Shown: positions 25,100-38,166, counted from the stretch's first letter. The stretch is 62,000 nucleotides of DNA from Neocallimastix lanati (nom. inval.) (GCA_016946835.1 JACVTC010000107.1:530001-592000); one strand, 5' to 3'. A program made the numbers and translations. The notes: generated by a model not told the origin, from the sequence alone.

Positions 25100-25856
25100 T
25101 TTTTTTTTTAATAAAATTTTCTAATTAAATATTCTAATGATTAATTTTAATAATATATATTTTTAATTATATATACTTTAAATGAAGATTAATTATTCAA
25201 ATATTATTTTTTAATTCTTCTATATTTTAAATAATTCCTTTTTTTTAGTGTAACTGGATAAATATAAAGTATTTATAAGTTTATTATATTTTTTATTATA
25301 TAAAGTATAAAAATTTTTATATTATAATTTTATATTTATTTTTATATTTAATAACTATTATAATTTTCATCGTTGTTATAAAAATATTATTATTGATGCT
25401 TCTGTAATTATTGCTACAGTTTATATTATTTATTTATTATTTATTATATATTATTTATTATTAATTTATAAAATACTATAAGAAAAACTTTTTACATTTT
25501 TCTTAAGTAGGTAAATATTATTTTTATTAATTCATTTATATATATATTTGCAAATAATAATAATATAATTTATAATTTAATCGTCATTATTATTATTAAT
25601 GACAATCCTTTTATAATTATAGCAATAGTGTTTATATTATTATTTTTTTTTATTAATTATATTACTATATTGTTTATTTTATTATTATTATTTTTTTGTT
25701 ATTTATTATTTATCAATTTATTATTTATTTAAACAGATATTTGTAAAGCTATTTATATATGAAAAAAAATTTTTTAATATTTAAATATTTACTTCAAAAA
25801 TATAAATACATAAATATTAAAAATATTTAATTTTATTTATTTATTTATTTAATAAT

Positions 25857-25946
25857 TCTCAATTTGGCGAAATGCCACATTTTTTAATACGCCACATGCT
25901 TTCAAAAAAATTGGCGAAACGCAACCTGGCGAAATGCACCACACCC
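25857..25946 (-). repeat. MULE right TIR
   Basis: The reverse complement begins GGGTGTGGTGCATTTCGCCA and contains GTGGCGTATTA, matching the left TIR. Confidence 0.8.
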
Positions 25947-25999
<53 letters not shown>

Positions 26000-26579
26000 A
26001 AAAAAAAAAAGAATCTTTAAACCTGAAACTTTAACTATTTTTCATCATTCGATGATTTTAAAATACTACCAATAATAATGAAATATTCAATACAAGACAA
26101 GAAATAAAAGTGTAATATATTAATAAAATATAAAAAAGGTTAAGTTTTTAATTTATTTTATTTTTTAATTTTAATTTAAATTTTAATTTTAATTTTGTTA
26201 TTATTTAAAAAAAAATTTTTTTATCTCATTAATACATAAATTAATTAAAATTAAAAAAAGTAATATTAATTAAAAAATAAATAAATAAAAATAAATATTT
26301 TTTTTTATATTTATGGTATTAAATATATAATAAAAGTATGTATAATATGTATAATATATATAAATATAAAAATATGTATACTATATATTATACTCTATAT
26401 TGTATAATATAGATTATAGTTAATTCAACTCTATGTAACAAATGCATACTTTTGATATAATGATATTGAATTATTCCCACTCTACTAATACATCAAGGTA
26501 TGAATTAAGATATAGAGTGCAGTTTATTTAATGATAATAAAGTTTTTATATCATTATACAAAAATTATAATGAATTGAT

Positions 26580-26613
<34 letters not shown>

Positions 26614-26913
26614 TTTTTTATTATTGATTTTAATTTTTATAAAGTTATGGAAAACCATAAAACTTAAAAAATGTTTTTCTTTTTTAATGTAATTAAATAA
26701 ATATAAATTAATCTTACTTAACATTTAATTTGATTATAGAGTGAACTTGATTCAAATTGATTCAAATCGTTGAAACAAATTATAATAATAATTATAATAA
26801 TAATAATAATAAAAAAAAGGACATTTTTAATAATTTACCTACTTTTTAATTAATTAAGTAATCTTTAATTAATATGTAAAATAATAATAAAAACTTATAT
26901 ACATTAAATCATA

Positions 26914-27143
<230 letters not shown>

Positions 27144-28520
27144 GGCCTTTTTATAATTAATGTTCATGGATTGATTCATTTGCTAATTGGCACATTCTAT
27201 ACTCTTGAAAGAAAATAAAAGATAAAGTTAAATATATATATATATATAATAAATTAAATATTTTTTATTCAATTAATATTAATATTAATATTTTATTTCT
27301 TTCTTACCTATTGGACATTAAAAGATATTAATCTTTTATTAATTTCTTCCTCATTGAATTTTATTCATGATAGTTCAATCATTTAAGATTTATTTTATTT
27401 TTAAAAACAAAAGTTTTACGGAATAATTTATCTAACGCTATGTCATTTTTAATTTATAGATTAGGTCATTTGTTTTTAATTTAGGTAAACTATTTTTTTC
27501 TCATAAGAAATATGATGAAAAAAGAACATGAATCAAATGAGATCATGTATTAGGCGAATAGATGAAATTACCTATTAGAAGAAAAATATAAAAATTTTAT
27601 ATTTTTATATGTAAAATTATAAAAAGAGAATAATAGTCATAAAATATTATATAAAACTATAATAATAATTATTATTTTTTGTATATATAATATATGAGTA
27701 TTGCTTTAATTATTGTTAATTAAATTCATTTGTTTAATACGATAAAGGCAATCCTTTACTATAGACTAATGACCTTTTTTTTTTATCATTTAAGAACTCG
27801 TATGATTTATAGTTAAATTAACATAGGTGTAATATTTACTTTAAGGAGTAAAGATTTAAATATTATTTAGAATAAATAATAGATTAAAATTAATTATCAA
27901 TAATCACCAAAAATTGGTTACTTTCATTGACGGTTCGTAGCTCATATTAAAAATTAAATATGATTTTAACAATACGAACAATGAATATTTTTAAGTAAAA
28001 TAAAAATACCAAATTTAAATTAATAATAAAAATTTGAATAGTACTTTATAAAAAAAAAATTAAAAAAAAAAAAAAAGATATACATATACGGTTATATCTA
28101 TAGAGATAGAGAGATATAGAGTTATTATTATACCATACTATTGACATGAATGATATTCCTTTTTATAAAGTTTTCTTAAAATTAGTGGTTTTTATTATGA
28201 TTATGATTATTACTAAATAGAAATGAAATAGTTAATAAAAAAATTGTCGAAAACTTTATTTAATAGTATTATAATTTAATGATCAAAAAAAAATATTTAA
28301 TTTTACTTATTACTACTATAAAAATTTCATTTTTATACATTACTAAAATAAAATGCAATTAATTATTAATATATTAAAGATATATATATATATACTCTAA
28401 TATATTAAAATTACGAGTTTCACTAAAAATTTTAATTTTAATAAATTATCTATTTATCTATTTATAAAATTTTATAATTTTATATGTTAAAATAATAAAT
28501 ACTAATAAATATATATATGA

Positions 28521-28559
<39 letters not shown>

Positions 28560-30040
28560 TTTTTTTTTTTTTTATTGTTCAAATTCATTCTCATTTAAGT
28601 TCCTGTCATTTATTAATTTAATTATATATATTTTTTATTAAATAAGAGTGGAAAAGGAAAAATAAAAAAAAAAAAAAGTTAATCTAATGTTTCATGTTTC
28701 ATTTTTTTTTTTCCAAGTATTCTAATATGATTTTATTTCTTTTTATGACTTACCATTACTTTTAATTATGTAATAATTATCATCAACTTTATTATTATTT
28801 TAATATTTCCTTTCCAATTTAAATACATAAACCTAATCTATTAATAAAAATTAATGAAATTCAATTCTTATCTTATCCCTATACATATACAGGTATAAAT
28901 ATTTTTATTATATTTTAATTTACTCTATACTCCCTCAAAAAATGGTTAAAAATAAGTCACCTTTCATTTCAATACATATATTTAAATTTATTTAATAATG
29001 ATAATAAATTTATTAATAAAATAATGCTTAATTAAAAAATAAAATTGGTCAATATATTAAAAAACTATGAATAATAATTTTTTTTATTAAAAAAGTGATA
29101 AAAGTAATAGATAAAAAAAAATGTATCTACTTATAAAAATTAATATCCTATCATATCTATGATATATAAACATAAAGAAAAGAAGAAAATAAAGTAGAAA
29201 AAAAAAAAAAGTAAAAATTTCACATGTTCTCAGAAATTAAAATTTATCATTGATTTTTTTTTTTTATATAAAATGGGAAACGTATTAATATTTTTTTTTA
29301 TGTTTTTGTTTTTCTTGGACATGTCTTAAAATGTAAAAGTACTTTTATCCATATCTCATTTATCATTATTACTGCTATGATGATTCTTTTTAGGGTTATT
29401 GTTATTCTTAATAGGCTTATTGTTCATTCTTTCAAATAGTTTTCCAATTTAATGAGTTTTAATATTATTTAATGATGCTATTATTGTTAATACCAGTTCT
29501 TTTTTTTTTTTTTAAAAAAAAAAATATATATATATATATAGATTTTATATTTTATTCCTACTTACATTTATATCTACATGTATATTCATAGTTATCTTTA
29601 TATATACATATTTATATTTACATATATATAAATATTAAATCATTTATTATTTAATATAAAATAAAAAATTTTTTTCGCCATATCAATGTCTCTCTCTTTT
29701 TTTCATAAAATTATTCCAAGCTTTTCTTTTTCTTTTTGTTTTTATTTTTTTATTTTTATTTTTATTTTTTAATTTTAATTTATACTCATTATTTTTTTAA
29801 ATTACTTTTTTTTTTTACACATAACTATTAAAAAACTATTATGTTCAATTTTGGGTATTAGACATTTTTTTAATTCTGTGTTTTTTATATTATTATTATA
29901 TGTATTTAATAAATAAATAAATAAATAAGTTAAAGTTTGCAACAATTGCGGCTGTAAAAAAAAAAAAAAATTAATTTTTTTAATTAGTCTATTAAATATT
30001 GATATATAAACACATCAAAAAAAAAAAAAAAAAAAAAAAA

Positions 30041-30261
<221 letters not shown>

Positions 30262-30313
30262 GTGTTTATAATAATTATTCTTATTCATTCATTTTCAAAA
30301 AAGAAAAAAAGTC

Positions 30314-30363
30314 AAGAATTCATTGAAAGAAACCGAAATAGAATATACACAATAATTATTAAG
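30314..30363 (+). repeat. Conserved 50-bp phrase, copy 1 (copy 2 at 31083-31131)
   Basis: GAATTCATTGAAAGAAACCG followed by AAATAGAATATACACAATAA is repeated 770 bp to the right as GAATTCATAGAAAGAAACCG followed by AAAAAGAGTATACACAATAA. Only about three differences in 50 bp, in otherwise unconserved A+T-rich DNA. No coding potential recognised. Confidence 0.75.
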
Positions 30364-31152
30364 TTATTTTTTTTAATAAGCATTCATTTAATAAAATAAA
30401 ATAAACATTTATATATATAATATATATTTATAAATAAAGATTTATAATTCCATAATCTATATATGTATGTATATTCAGTTGATATTTTAGAGATCTTAAG
30501 GTGCTTATTTATGATATTAAATTCCAGAGCGCCTTAATAAATATTTTCATTTTCATTCGTATAGATAAATTCCATTACATTTCATTTTTTTTTTTTTTTT
30601 TTTTTTGATGACTTTTTTTTAAAAGAAAAATACAAAATAAGAAGAAAATAATAATAAAATATTAAGATAACAAATGATAAATAACATAACTTTAAGTCTT
30701 GTAATTTATTTTAATACTGATATTAGAATAATCATAAATATTAAAGTAGAGTCGTAATATAAGAAAAAAAAAAAAATAAACAAAATTTATAAAATTTAAA
30801 TGTTATTACAAATAAATACTAAACATAATAATAATAGTTTTTATTTAATACTTTTTTTGAATTAATACATATTTAATTTTAAAAATTTAATTAATTTTTA
30901 ACACATAAATATTTTATTTTATACATTATGTATACAAACATTCATACTTATGACTAATTAAATTACTTAGTAATACTAAATGTTAATATATAGAGTGATT
31001 CATCCAAAAAAAAAATAAGTTTATAGTAATTATACGTCCTAATTTATTTTCATAAAAAATATATATATATAAATAAGCGTCGAGAATTCATAGAAAGAAA
31101 CCGAAAAAGAGTATACACAATAATTATTAAATTGAAGTCATTTTTTTAATAG

Positions 31153-31195
<43 letters not shown>

Positions 31196-31800
31196 TTTGA
31201 AGTTTATTTTGGGTAGAAGTGTATAATAAATTTATTTAGGTATCTTTCTGTTTTTCTTTTATAATATAAATAGTAATAGAAATTTTTTCCACTACTAATT
31301 ATATGTATTGTACATAAAAAAAGTTTTTTTTTTTCTTATTAACGAATGATATTTTTATGTTTCAAATTATATTTAATTTTTTAATTTATATGTCATACCA
31401 ATTTAATTGTGTTAATTAATTAAACAAATATTTTTTTTTTTTCCCTCTGATATAACGTTATTAATGATGGAAATTATTCCACCAATATTTAAATCTATTG
31501 ATGCATCGATGTATTACATATTGTACATTATTGATAAAATAAATTTTTTTTTTTTTTATTTTTAATTAAGATGCCATACCAATTTATGGGTATAAATATT
31601 CTCTCCAATTTTTTTTTTTTTTTTTTTACTTTTTTTTTTTATTGCTTATTTTTATTAAAATATTTTTTTATCAATTAATAAGAGAAAAATAAAAGTACAT
31701 TAATTATTTTTATCTTATTAAAAAAAAAAAGATTGTTATTTATTGTTAAAAGCATTATATAGAAAGAATAAAAAAAAAAATTTTATACGTCATCATCATC

Positions 31801-32598
31801 ATGAAAACTATTTTCATTACAGGTTCCAATTCAGGTATTGGTTTAGAAACCGCTAAATTATTTGCCTCCAAGGGTTGGAGAGTCATTGCCACCATGCGAA
31901 ACCTTGGTAAAGCAGGAGAACTAAAAAACATAGAAAATGTGGTGATCATGCCATTGGACTTAAATAACTCTGCTCAAATCCGCGAGACCTGTCAAAAGGC
32001 CCTGAAGGAATATGATGTGGATGTTCTCTTGAATAACGCTGGTTATGCCATTATGGGCCCATTGGAATCACTGGCAGAGGACGACATAAGAAAGTTGTAC
32101 GATGCCAATGTCATCGGCACCACGCTGGTCACCCAACAATTCATTCCACACTTTAAAGCCCGTAAGAGTGGAGTGATCATGGTGACCACCTCCTTAGCTG
32201 GTATCATTGGTTTACCACGCGATGGTGTGTATGGAGCATCTAAGCGTGCCCTACAAGGATTAGTGGAATCCATCTACTACGAATTAAAGCCCTACGGTGT
32301 ACAAGTGAAGGCCATGATTCCAGGGGGAACCAAAACCAACTTCCAAATCCCAATAAATATTGTAGGGGAATACGAAGAGGTGATGCATCGTCAGCGAATG
32401 TTCATTCTAAATGGCGAAGAGGAATTTCCTGATGGTAAGGAAGCGGCTGAAGTGATATGGACCGCAGCCACGGATGGGGAAGACAAAATGAATTATGCCA
32501 CCGATCATGTATGCCAGATTCTGTACGATAAGTATCTCTCCATGGGTATAGAAGATTTTAAGGTCTACTTCAGTAACCTTCTCTACGATAAAAAATAA
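31801..32598 (+). CDS. Classical short-chain dehydrogenase/reductase (SDR), NADP(H)-type
   Basis: A single Rossmann-fold oxidoreductase of 265 residues, complete and intronless. Motifs are in order: cofactor loop TGSNSGIG (7-14), Arg33 after the second strand, suggesting NADP(H) preference, LLNNAG (76-81), Asn103, catalytic Ser131, and the active-site pair Tyr144 and Lys148 in YGASK. IPGG follows at about 174. No signal peptide, so probably cytosolic. The substrate cannot be inferred; many bacterial and fungal SDRs of this type reduce ketones or aldehydes. The gene uses many GCC, CTG, ACC, GTG and AAG codons and is far more G+C-rich than the peroxidases or eIF3F nearby. It is bounded by A+T-rich DNA within a few bases of both ends. 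That pattern and the lack of introns suggest acquisition by horizontal transfer. ATG 31801 follows a CATCATCATC run. Confidence 0.9.
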   Translation: MKTIFITGSNSGIGLETAKLFASKGWRVIATMRNLGKAGELKNIENVVIMPLDLNNSAQIRETCQKALKEYDVDVLLNNAGYAIMGPLESLAEDDIRKLYDANVIGTTLVTQQFIPHFKARKSGVIMVTTSLAGIIGLPRDGVYGASKRALQGLVESIYYELKPYGVQVKAMIPGGTKTNFQIPINIVGEYEEVMHRQRMFILNGEEEFPDGKEAAEVIWTAATDGEDKMNYATDHVCQILYDKYLSMGIEDFKVYFSNLLYDKK

Positions 32599-33452
32599 AG
32601 CTGTGCAATTAGTGTAATTAGTTAAGAAAAAAATTGTAAAAAAAAAAAAAAAAAAAATAGAAATTAAATCAATATACATTATCATTATATATAATATCGT
32701 TAAAATTAATAAAACTAATGATTAATGTATCATAAATTCAAAAAATATATATACATAATACTTAAATGTAAATAAATAAATATATATATATATAAATAAA
32801 AAAAAAAAAGTATATAAATATAAATAATATTCCAAATATCAATCATAATAGTAATATCACCTAAGAATGGCAATAAAGTATTTAATGTGTTGATGTTTAT
32901 ATTTGTTTATATTTGGATGATTATTAAAATAAATAAATATTTTGAAAAAAAAATATGTAAATAAGACTATTCATTAAAAATAAGAAAATAAGTATTATGT
33001 TGTAATATAAAATTTAAATGAATAAGAAAATTTTTTTTCTTTTATAATAAAAATATATATTACCATTATTTCTATTTAAAAAATCATATTGGAAAAATAA
33101 AATATAATAACGGTTCTGTATTTTTATAATTTATTTTATTGTTTCGCTTATTTTATGGTTCTTCTCTCGGAAGAACCATATTTTTTTATATTATTTTATT
33201 TTATTTTTTTTTATTTATTCGGAGGAGAGTAGCTCTTAATTTTCAAAAAAAAAAATAGTTTAACTATATTAATACTTTCCTTATTTATATATTTATGTAA
33301 TGTAATTTATTATTTATTAATGATAACATATTGATTAATCAAATGTTTTTTTATCTTGAAAAAGTTAAAAAAAAAAAAAAAGATTTAAGTGATGTGAAGG
33401 TTCTATTTAATAATGAAATTCAGTTGTATTTCTTCTTAAAAATAATGATAAT
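32599..33452. other. 3' flank of the dehydrogenase
   Basis: Abrupt return to extreme A+T. No gene. It includes poly-A at 32638-32657 and one strong hairpin (annotated separately). Confidence 0.7.
33154..33180. other. Perfect 11-bp hairpin followed by T-run
   Basis: TATGGTTCTTC (33154-33164) and GAAGAACCATA (33170-33180) pair perfectly around a 5-nt loop, and seven or more T follow. It resembles an intrinsic bacterial terminator in shape. It lies 556 bp after the SDR stop and in a eukaryote has no assured role. Confidence 0.6.
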
Positions 33453-34200
33453 AAAATAAAATAAAATAAAATAAAATAAAATAAAATAAAATAAATAGTA
33501 GAATATTAAATATAAAGTGCAGATTGAATAAAATAAAATAAAATAAATAGTAGAATATTAAATATAAAGTACAGATTGAATAAAATAAAATAAAATAAAA
33601 TAAAATAAAATAAAATAAAATAAAATAAAATAAAATAAATAGTAGAATATTAAATATAAAGTACAGATTGAATAAAATAAAATAAAATAAAATAAAATAA
33701 AATAAAATAAAATAAATAGTAGAATATTAAATATAAAGTACAGATTGAATAAAATAAAATAAAATAAAATAAAATAAAATAAAATAAAATAAAATAAAAT
33801 AAAATAAAATAAAATAAAATAAAATAAAATAAAATAAAATAAAATAAAATAAAATAAAATAAAATAAAATAAAATAAAATAAAATAAAATAAAATAAAAT
33901 AAAATAAATAGTAGAATATTAAATATAAAGTACAGATTGAATAAAATAAAATAAAATAAAATAAAATAAAATAAAATAAAATAAAATAAAATAAAATAAA
34001 TAGTAGAATATTAAATATAAAGTACAGATTGAATAAAATAAAATAAAATAAAATAAAATAAAATAAAATAAAATAAAATAAAATAAAATAAAATAAAATA
34101 AAATAAAATAAAATAAAATAAAATAAAATAAAATAAAATAAAATAAAATAAAATAAAATAAAATAAAATAAAATAAAATAAAATAAAATAAAATAAAATA
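33453..34200. repeat. Compound (AAAAT)n satellite array 2
   Basis: AAAAT runs of different lengths are separated by six copies of the phrase AGTAGAATATTAAATATAAA + GTACAGATTGAAT (one copy has GTGCAG), starting near 33497, 33549, 33641, 33719, 33910 and 34000. The same phrase punctuates array 3, and variants punctuate array 1. Confidence 0.95.
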
Positions 34201-35965
34201 TTAATGGAAATAATTATTTATTCAATAAATATAATTTAAAATAATTTTTAATATTTATTTATATATTATTATTATTATTTTTTTTTTTTTTTATTTTATA
34301 AGTTAATATATTGTAAAGGAAAATGAAAATTAAAAATCTAAAATAAAAAAAAATATATATAGAGATATAAAATAGCATATGTAACGATAAAAAATATATA
34401 TATAGTATAGAAAAGAAAAATTTAAAGATATAAGAGAAAAAATAAAACAAAATAATATTGTAAGTAGTATTTTTAGAAACCAATATTATAAATTGTAACA
34501 TATTATTCGATTCAGAAAATAATTAAATAAGAAAATTAAAAAAAATAATATTCACTTTTTTTTTTTTTTTTTTTTTTAATAATTATTTAATATTATGATT
34601 ATATTAATAGATTATATCATTATTATACTTATTTATAATAATATAGAGTCAATAATTATATTATTATATTATATATATATTAATATCAATTTCTTTCTTT
34701 TTTTTTTTTTATTCTATAGTTAGCTTCAAATGTAATAATTAACTGGTTTAATAAATAAAAAATATAAAAATAAGTAAATTTTAAGTTATAATATATTAAT
34801 AATATATAGTAATATATGAATATAATAAATGGATTTAATAGTTTATTTTCTAAAGTTTATGTCATAATGAATAACAAAAATAATATTATAAACTTTTAAT
34901 ATATAATGATATGAAATAGAAATAAAAAACTCTAATTAATAATAAATTTATGTTAATTAAGAAATGTAGTAAAAGCATAAATTTATGTATTAATCTAGTT
35001 TTTATTGTATTTCTTATTAGAAATTAATTTATATATTTTTTATTATTTAATTGAATCATTAATGAAAGTAAATTAATATTCATTACTTTAATATAGGAAA
35101 ACTTTATTATAGTAAATAATTAATAAATAATTATAAAAGAGAAAAATACTTTGAAATAGTTTTTATTTCTCTGTCCAAGAATAAGAAATAGTAGATGATA
35201 GTAATTCTTGAGATCAAAGTATGAAAATAAAAATTAATTTTAGGAATAAATGTTAGTTTACATTTTAAATAATGATAAGTAAATGTAATAAATGCCATTC
35301 TTCTAAATAAATAAAATTTAAATAAAATAATTTTTATAAAACATATAAATTATATCCCCCATTTAAAAGAACAAACCTTAAAAGAACCGAACCTGAACTT
35401 CGTACTTTATCAATAAATAATATTTTATTATTGTATATTTAGTTAATTTAATTGGTAACAGCAACTGATATCTAATAGTAATAAGAGATGAATTAAAATT
35501 AGTTTATGAAAATTATAATTAATAAAGTTAGAATCATATTTAATTGAATTTGAATTTTTTTTTTTTTTTTTTTGGCCTGTTTTAATCTGTTTTTGATCTG
35601 ATTTTGATTCGTGTTTTTTTTTATATTAGTCAATCTTATTACATATATTATATAATTCATAATGGAATAAATAATAAAAAGGAATATTTATTAAAATTTA
35701 ATTAAAAAAAAATTTGATTTACTTTTTTCTTTAGATGTTTTAAAATGAATAAATATATTATGAATATATTATAAATATATTATACAAATTTTAATTTTAA
35801 AAATTTATTTATGAAAAAAGAATTCGTTAAGACACTTCGACATAGACTATTTATTTGTGATGGTCTATAATAAGGAAGATTGCATTAATATTTCACATAT
35901 TAATTCCAATCTTATGATATTCTATTTATTATTTTTTTTTGTATAAAAATATTTAAAAAATTTCT

Positions 35966-36005
<40 letters not shown>

Positions 36006-36269
36006 CAGGATAATCATAACCATAGTTTTTTTTATTATAAAAGGTAAGTTTTTAACCAAATAGAAATTATTTTATTATTTATTAAGTTTTAAAGGTAATT
36101 ATTTATAATTTTGAATTAATAAATATCAAAAACAAGAATAATTATTAAATTTATAAAATAAATTTTATTATGAATAATTAAATAATGAATTATTGAATAA
36201 ATATAAAGTTTAATTACAATATTAATAGTAAATAATTTTTATTTTCCAACTTATTTAGAATAATAAAAG
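34201..36269. other. 5' flank of second family gene
   Basis: No gene seen. At 35570-35632 there is a CTGTTTT(A/G)AT-rich block ending TATATTAGTCA, homologous to 18755-18815. A 31-nt poly-T lies at 35970-36001. AATAGAAATTATTTTATTA at 36060 and AAAGGTAA at 36091 match the flank of the 20782 gene. A GTAAGTTTTT at 36044 could be a 5'-UTR splice donor, but no acceptor was fixed. Confidence 0.5.
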
Positions 36270-37499
36270 ATGAGCAATTTATTACCTAATGGACAAAATA
36301 ATGTAAGTCCAGAAGATTTAAGAAATTATATTGATATTTTAAGTAATTTATTGACTCATCCTATTGAAGATTATATAGCAATTGCTAATAAGGTTAATAC
36401 AGATGTTAAAGATAAAGCAATTGAATGCGATATGGATATTAGCCAAGCAGCAAATATACCTAATATTTTTGGTTTAAATAATAATGTAGTTATTGACCAA
36501 ACTACTATGGCCACTAAACAAAGCACCAGTAATATGATTGTTAATCCAAACCTATGTCAAACCTTTTTACAAGGTATGAATAGTTTAGATGATAATACAG
36601 CTACTAAAGCTACTCCACAAAACATTGGTAATTTTTGTGTTAATAATCCAAACCTATGTCAAACCTTTTTACAAGGTATGCATAATTTAGATGATAATAC
36701 AGCTACTAAAGCTAGTCCACAAAACATTAGTAATATTAGTGTTAATAATCCAAACCTATGTCAAACCTTTTTACAAGGTATGCATAATTTAGATGATAAT
36801 ACAGCTACTACAGCTACTACACAAAGCAGTAATATAAGTGTTAATAATCCAAACCTATGTCAAACCTTTTTACAAGGTATGCATAATTTATATGATAATA
36901 CAGCTACTACAGCTACTACACAAAACATTGATAATATTAGTGTTAATAACCCAAACCTATGTCAAACCTTTTTACAAGGTATGCATAATTTAGATGATAA
37001 TACAGCTACTACAGGTACTACACAAAACATTAGTAATATTAGTATTAATAATCCAAACCTATGTCAAACCTTTTTTCAAGGTATGCATAATTTAGATGAT
37101 AATACGAAAAAAAACCACATATTTAATACATATAATAATCAATATGATGTGATTAATACAACTAGCAATAAATTGGATAAAATTACATTTCTTCAAAAAA
37201 TTAATGACTATTTACTAAATAATATGAAAGGCTCAATATATAGATTCTATAAAGGAAAATTAAATTCAATAGATAAGCAACAAAATTTTATCAGAAATGC
37301 CTTAAATAAAATTGATAAAATGAAAGGAAATAAATATTACCAAATTCAAAGATTAATGAGTAAAGAACAAAAAGAAATATTAATTAATGAAATAGAAAGA
37401 ATAAATTCTGATGAAAATAACCTTAAAGAAGAAAGCAATAAATTAAACGAAGAAAGATCTTTTTATGAAAATAAAATACTAGAATTTGCAAGTCATTAA
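36270..37499 (+). CDS. Unrecognised MSNL(M/L)PNG-family protein, member 2, with six 34-residue repeats
   Basis: 409 residues, intronless, no recognised domain. The N-terminus MSNLLPNGQNN matches members 1 and 3. Residues about 91-285 consist of six tandem units of 34 residues (one of 33). Each begins (N)NPNLCQTFLQGMHNLDDN and continues TATTATTQNISNISV or similar; NPNLCQTF starts near nucleotides 36546, 36648, 36750, 36849, 36951 and 37053. The single Cys per unit is invariant. The C-terminal 100 residues (NDYLLNNMKG to YENKILEFASH) are Lys/Glu-rich and likely coiled coil, homologous to the ends of the other members. Near-identical nucleotide repeats imply recent expansion or gene conversion. 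No signal peptide or membrane helix is visible. An adhesion, scaffold or regulatory role would be guesswork; function unknown. Confidence 0.75.
   Translation: MSNLLPNGQNNVSPEDLRNYIDILSNLLTHPIEDYIAIANKVNTDVKDKAIECDMDISQAANIPNIFGLNNNVVIDQTTMATKQSTSNMIVNPNLCQTFLQGMNSLDDNTATKATPQNIGNFCVNNPNLCQTFLQGMHNLDDNTATKASPQNISNISVNNPNLCQTFLQGMHNLDDNTATTATTQSSNISVNNPNLCQTFLQGMHNLYDNTATTATTQNIDNISVNNPNLCQTFLQGMHNLDDNTATTGTTQNISNISINNPNLCQTFFQGMHNLDDNTKKNHIFNTYNNQYDVINTTSNKLDKITFLQKINDYLLNNMKGSIYRFYKGKLNSIDKQQNFIRNALNKIDKMKGNKYYQIQRLMSKEQKEILINEIERINSDENNLKEESNKLNEERSFYENKILEFASH
36540..37104 (+). repeat. 102-bp coding tandem repeat, 6 units
   Basis: AACCTATGTCAAACCTTTTT recurs at 36549, 36651, 36753, 36852, 36954 and (with one change) 37056. 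Spacing is 102 bp except one 99-bp step; frame is preserved throughout. Confidence 0.95.
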
Positions 37500-37997
37500 A
37501 AATACAAATATTTATATAATTGTTTTTTATTATATGATACAATTATATAATATTATCTATTTTAAATGATTAAGATAAATATTTGTTGGTATGAATATGG
37601 GAAATATATAATTTATATCAAATTATCTATTTTCTATATTATAAATGATAAAGATTTATTTTAAAAATAAAAAATATATTTTATTTTCATAATTGATTTA
37701 TCTTAATTAATAGTTAAAAAAAAAAAAAAAAAAATAAAAATTTTTTATTATTATTTGAATTACTAAAATTTATTATATAGTTATGTAGGTATAATTTAAA
37801 ATAGAAAATAAAATTTTATTCAATTGAAAAGTAAAATAATAATAATCTTATATTATTTGAATTATTAAAATTTATTAAATAGTTACATAGGAATAATGTA
37901 AAATAGCCAAATAAAATTTTATTCAATTATTAACTTTATAAAACACTAACATTTTAATTTTTCAAAAGTTAAAATTTAGTGATTTATAAAGTTAATA

Positions 37998-38166
37998 ATT
38001 TTTTATTTTTTTTTATTTTTTTTTATTTTTTTTTATTTTTTTTTATTTTTTTATTTTTTTTTATTTTTTTTTATTTTTTTATTTTTTTTTATTTTTTTTT
38101 ATTTTTTTATTTTTTTATTTTTTTATATTTTTTTATTTTTTTATTTTTTTATTTTTTTATTTTTTT
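37998..38166. repeat. (T6-9A)n low-complexity repeat
   Basis: Runs of 5-9 T separated by single A for about 170 bp; the Phe/Leu/Ile frame across it is an artefact. Confidence 0.9.

Larger units (their letters stand above)
22661..25946 (-). mobile_element. MULE (Mutator-like) DNA transposon with terminal inverted repeats
   Basis: The left end starts GGGAGAGTTGCATTTCGCCA. The right end, read on the minus strand, starts GGGTGTGGTGCATTTCGCCA. Similarity continues inward for roughly 90 bp with repeated (G)TTGCATTTC(G/C)CC and GTGGCGTATTA units, giving long imperfect TIRs. The element is 3286 bp and carries a minus-strand FLYWCH-MULE transposase. Both outer flanks are (ATT)n, so the expected 9-11-bp target duplication cannot be delimited. 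A second, damaged copy lies at 40405-42430. Confidence 0.85.

Noticed and set aside
33453-34200. CRISPR-like array (constant phrase, variable spacers)
   Set aside because: The variable parts are (AAAAT)n runs of different length, not unique spacers, and the genome is eukaryotic.
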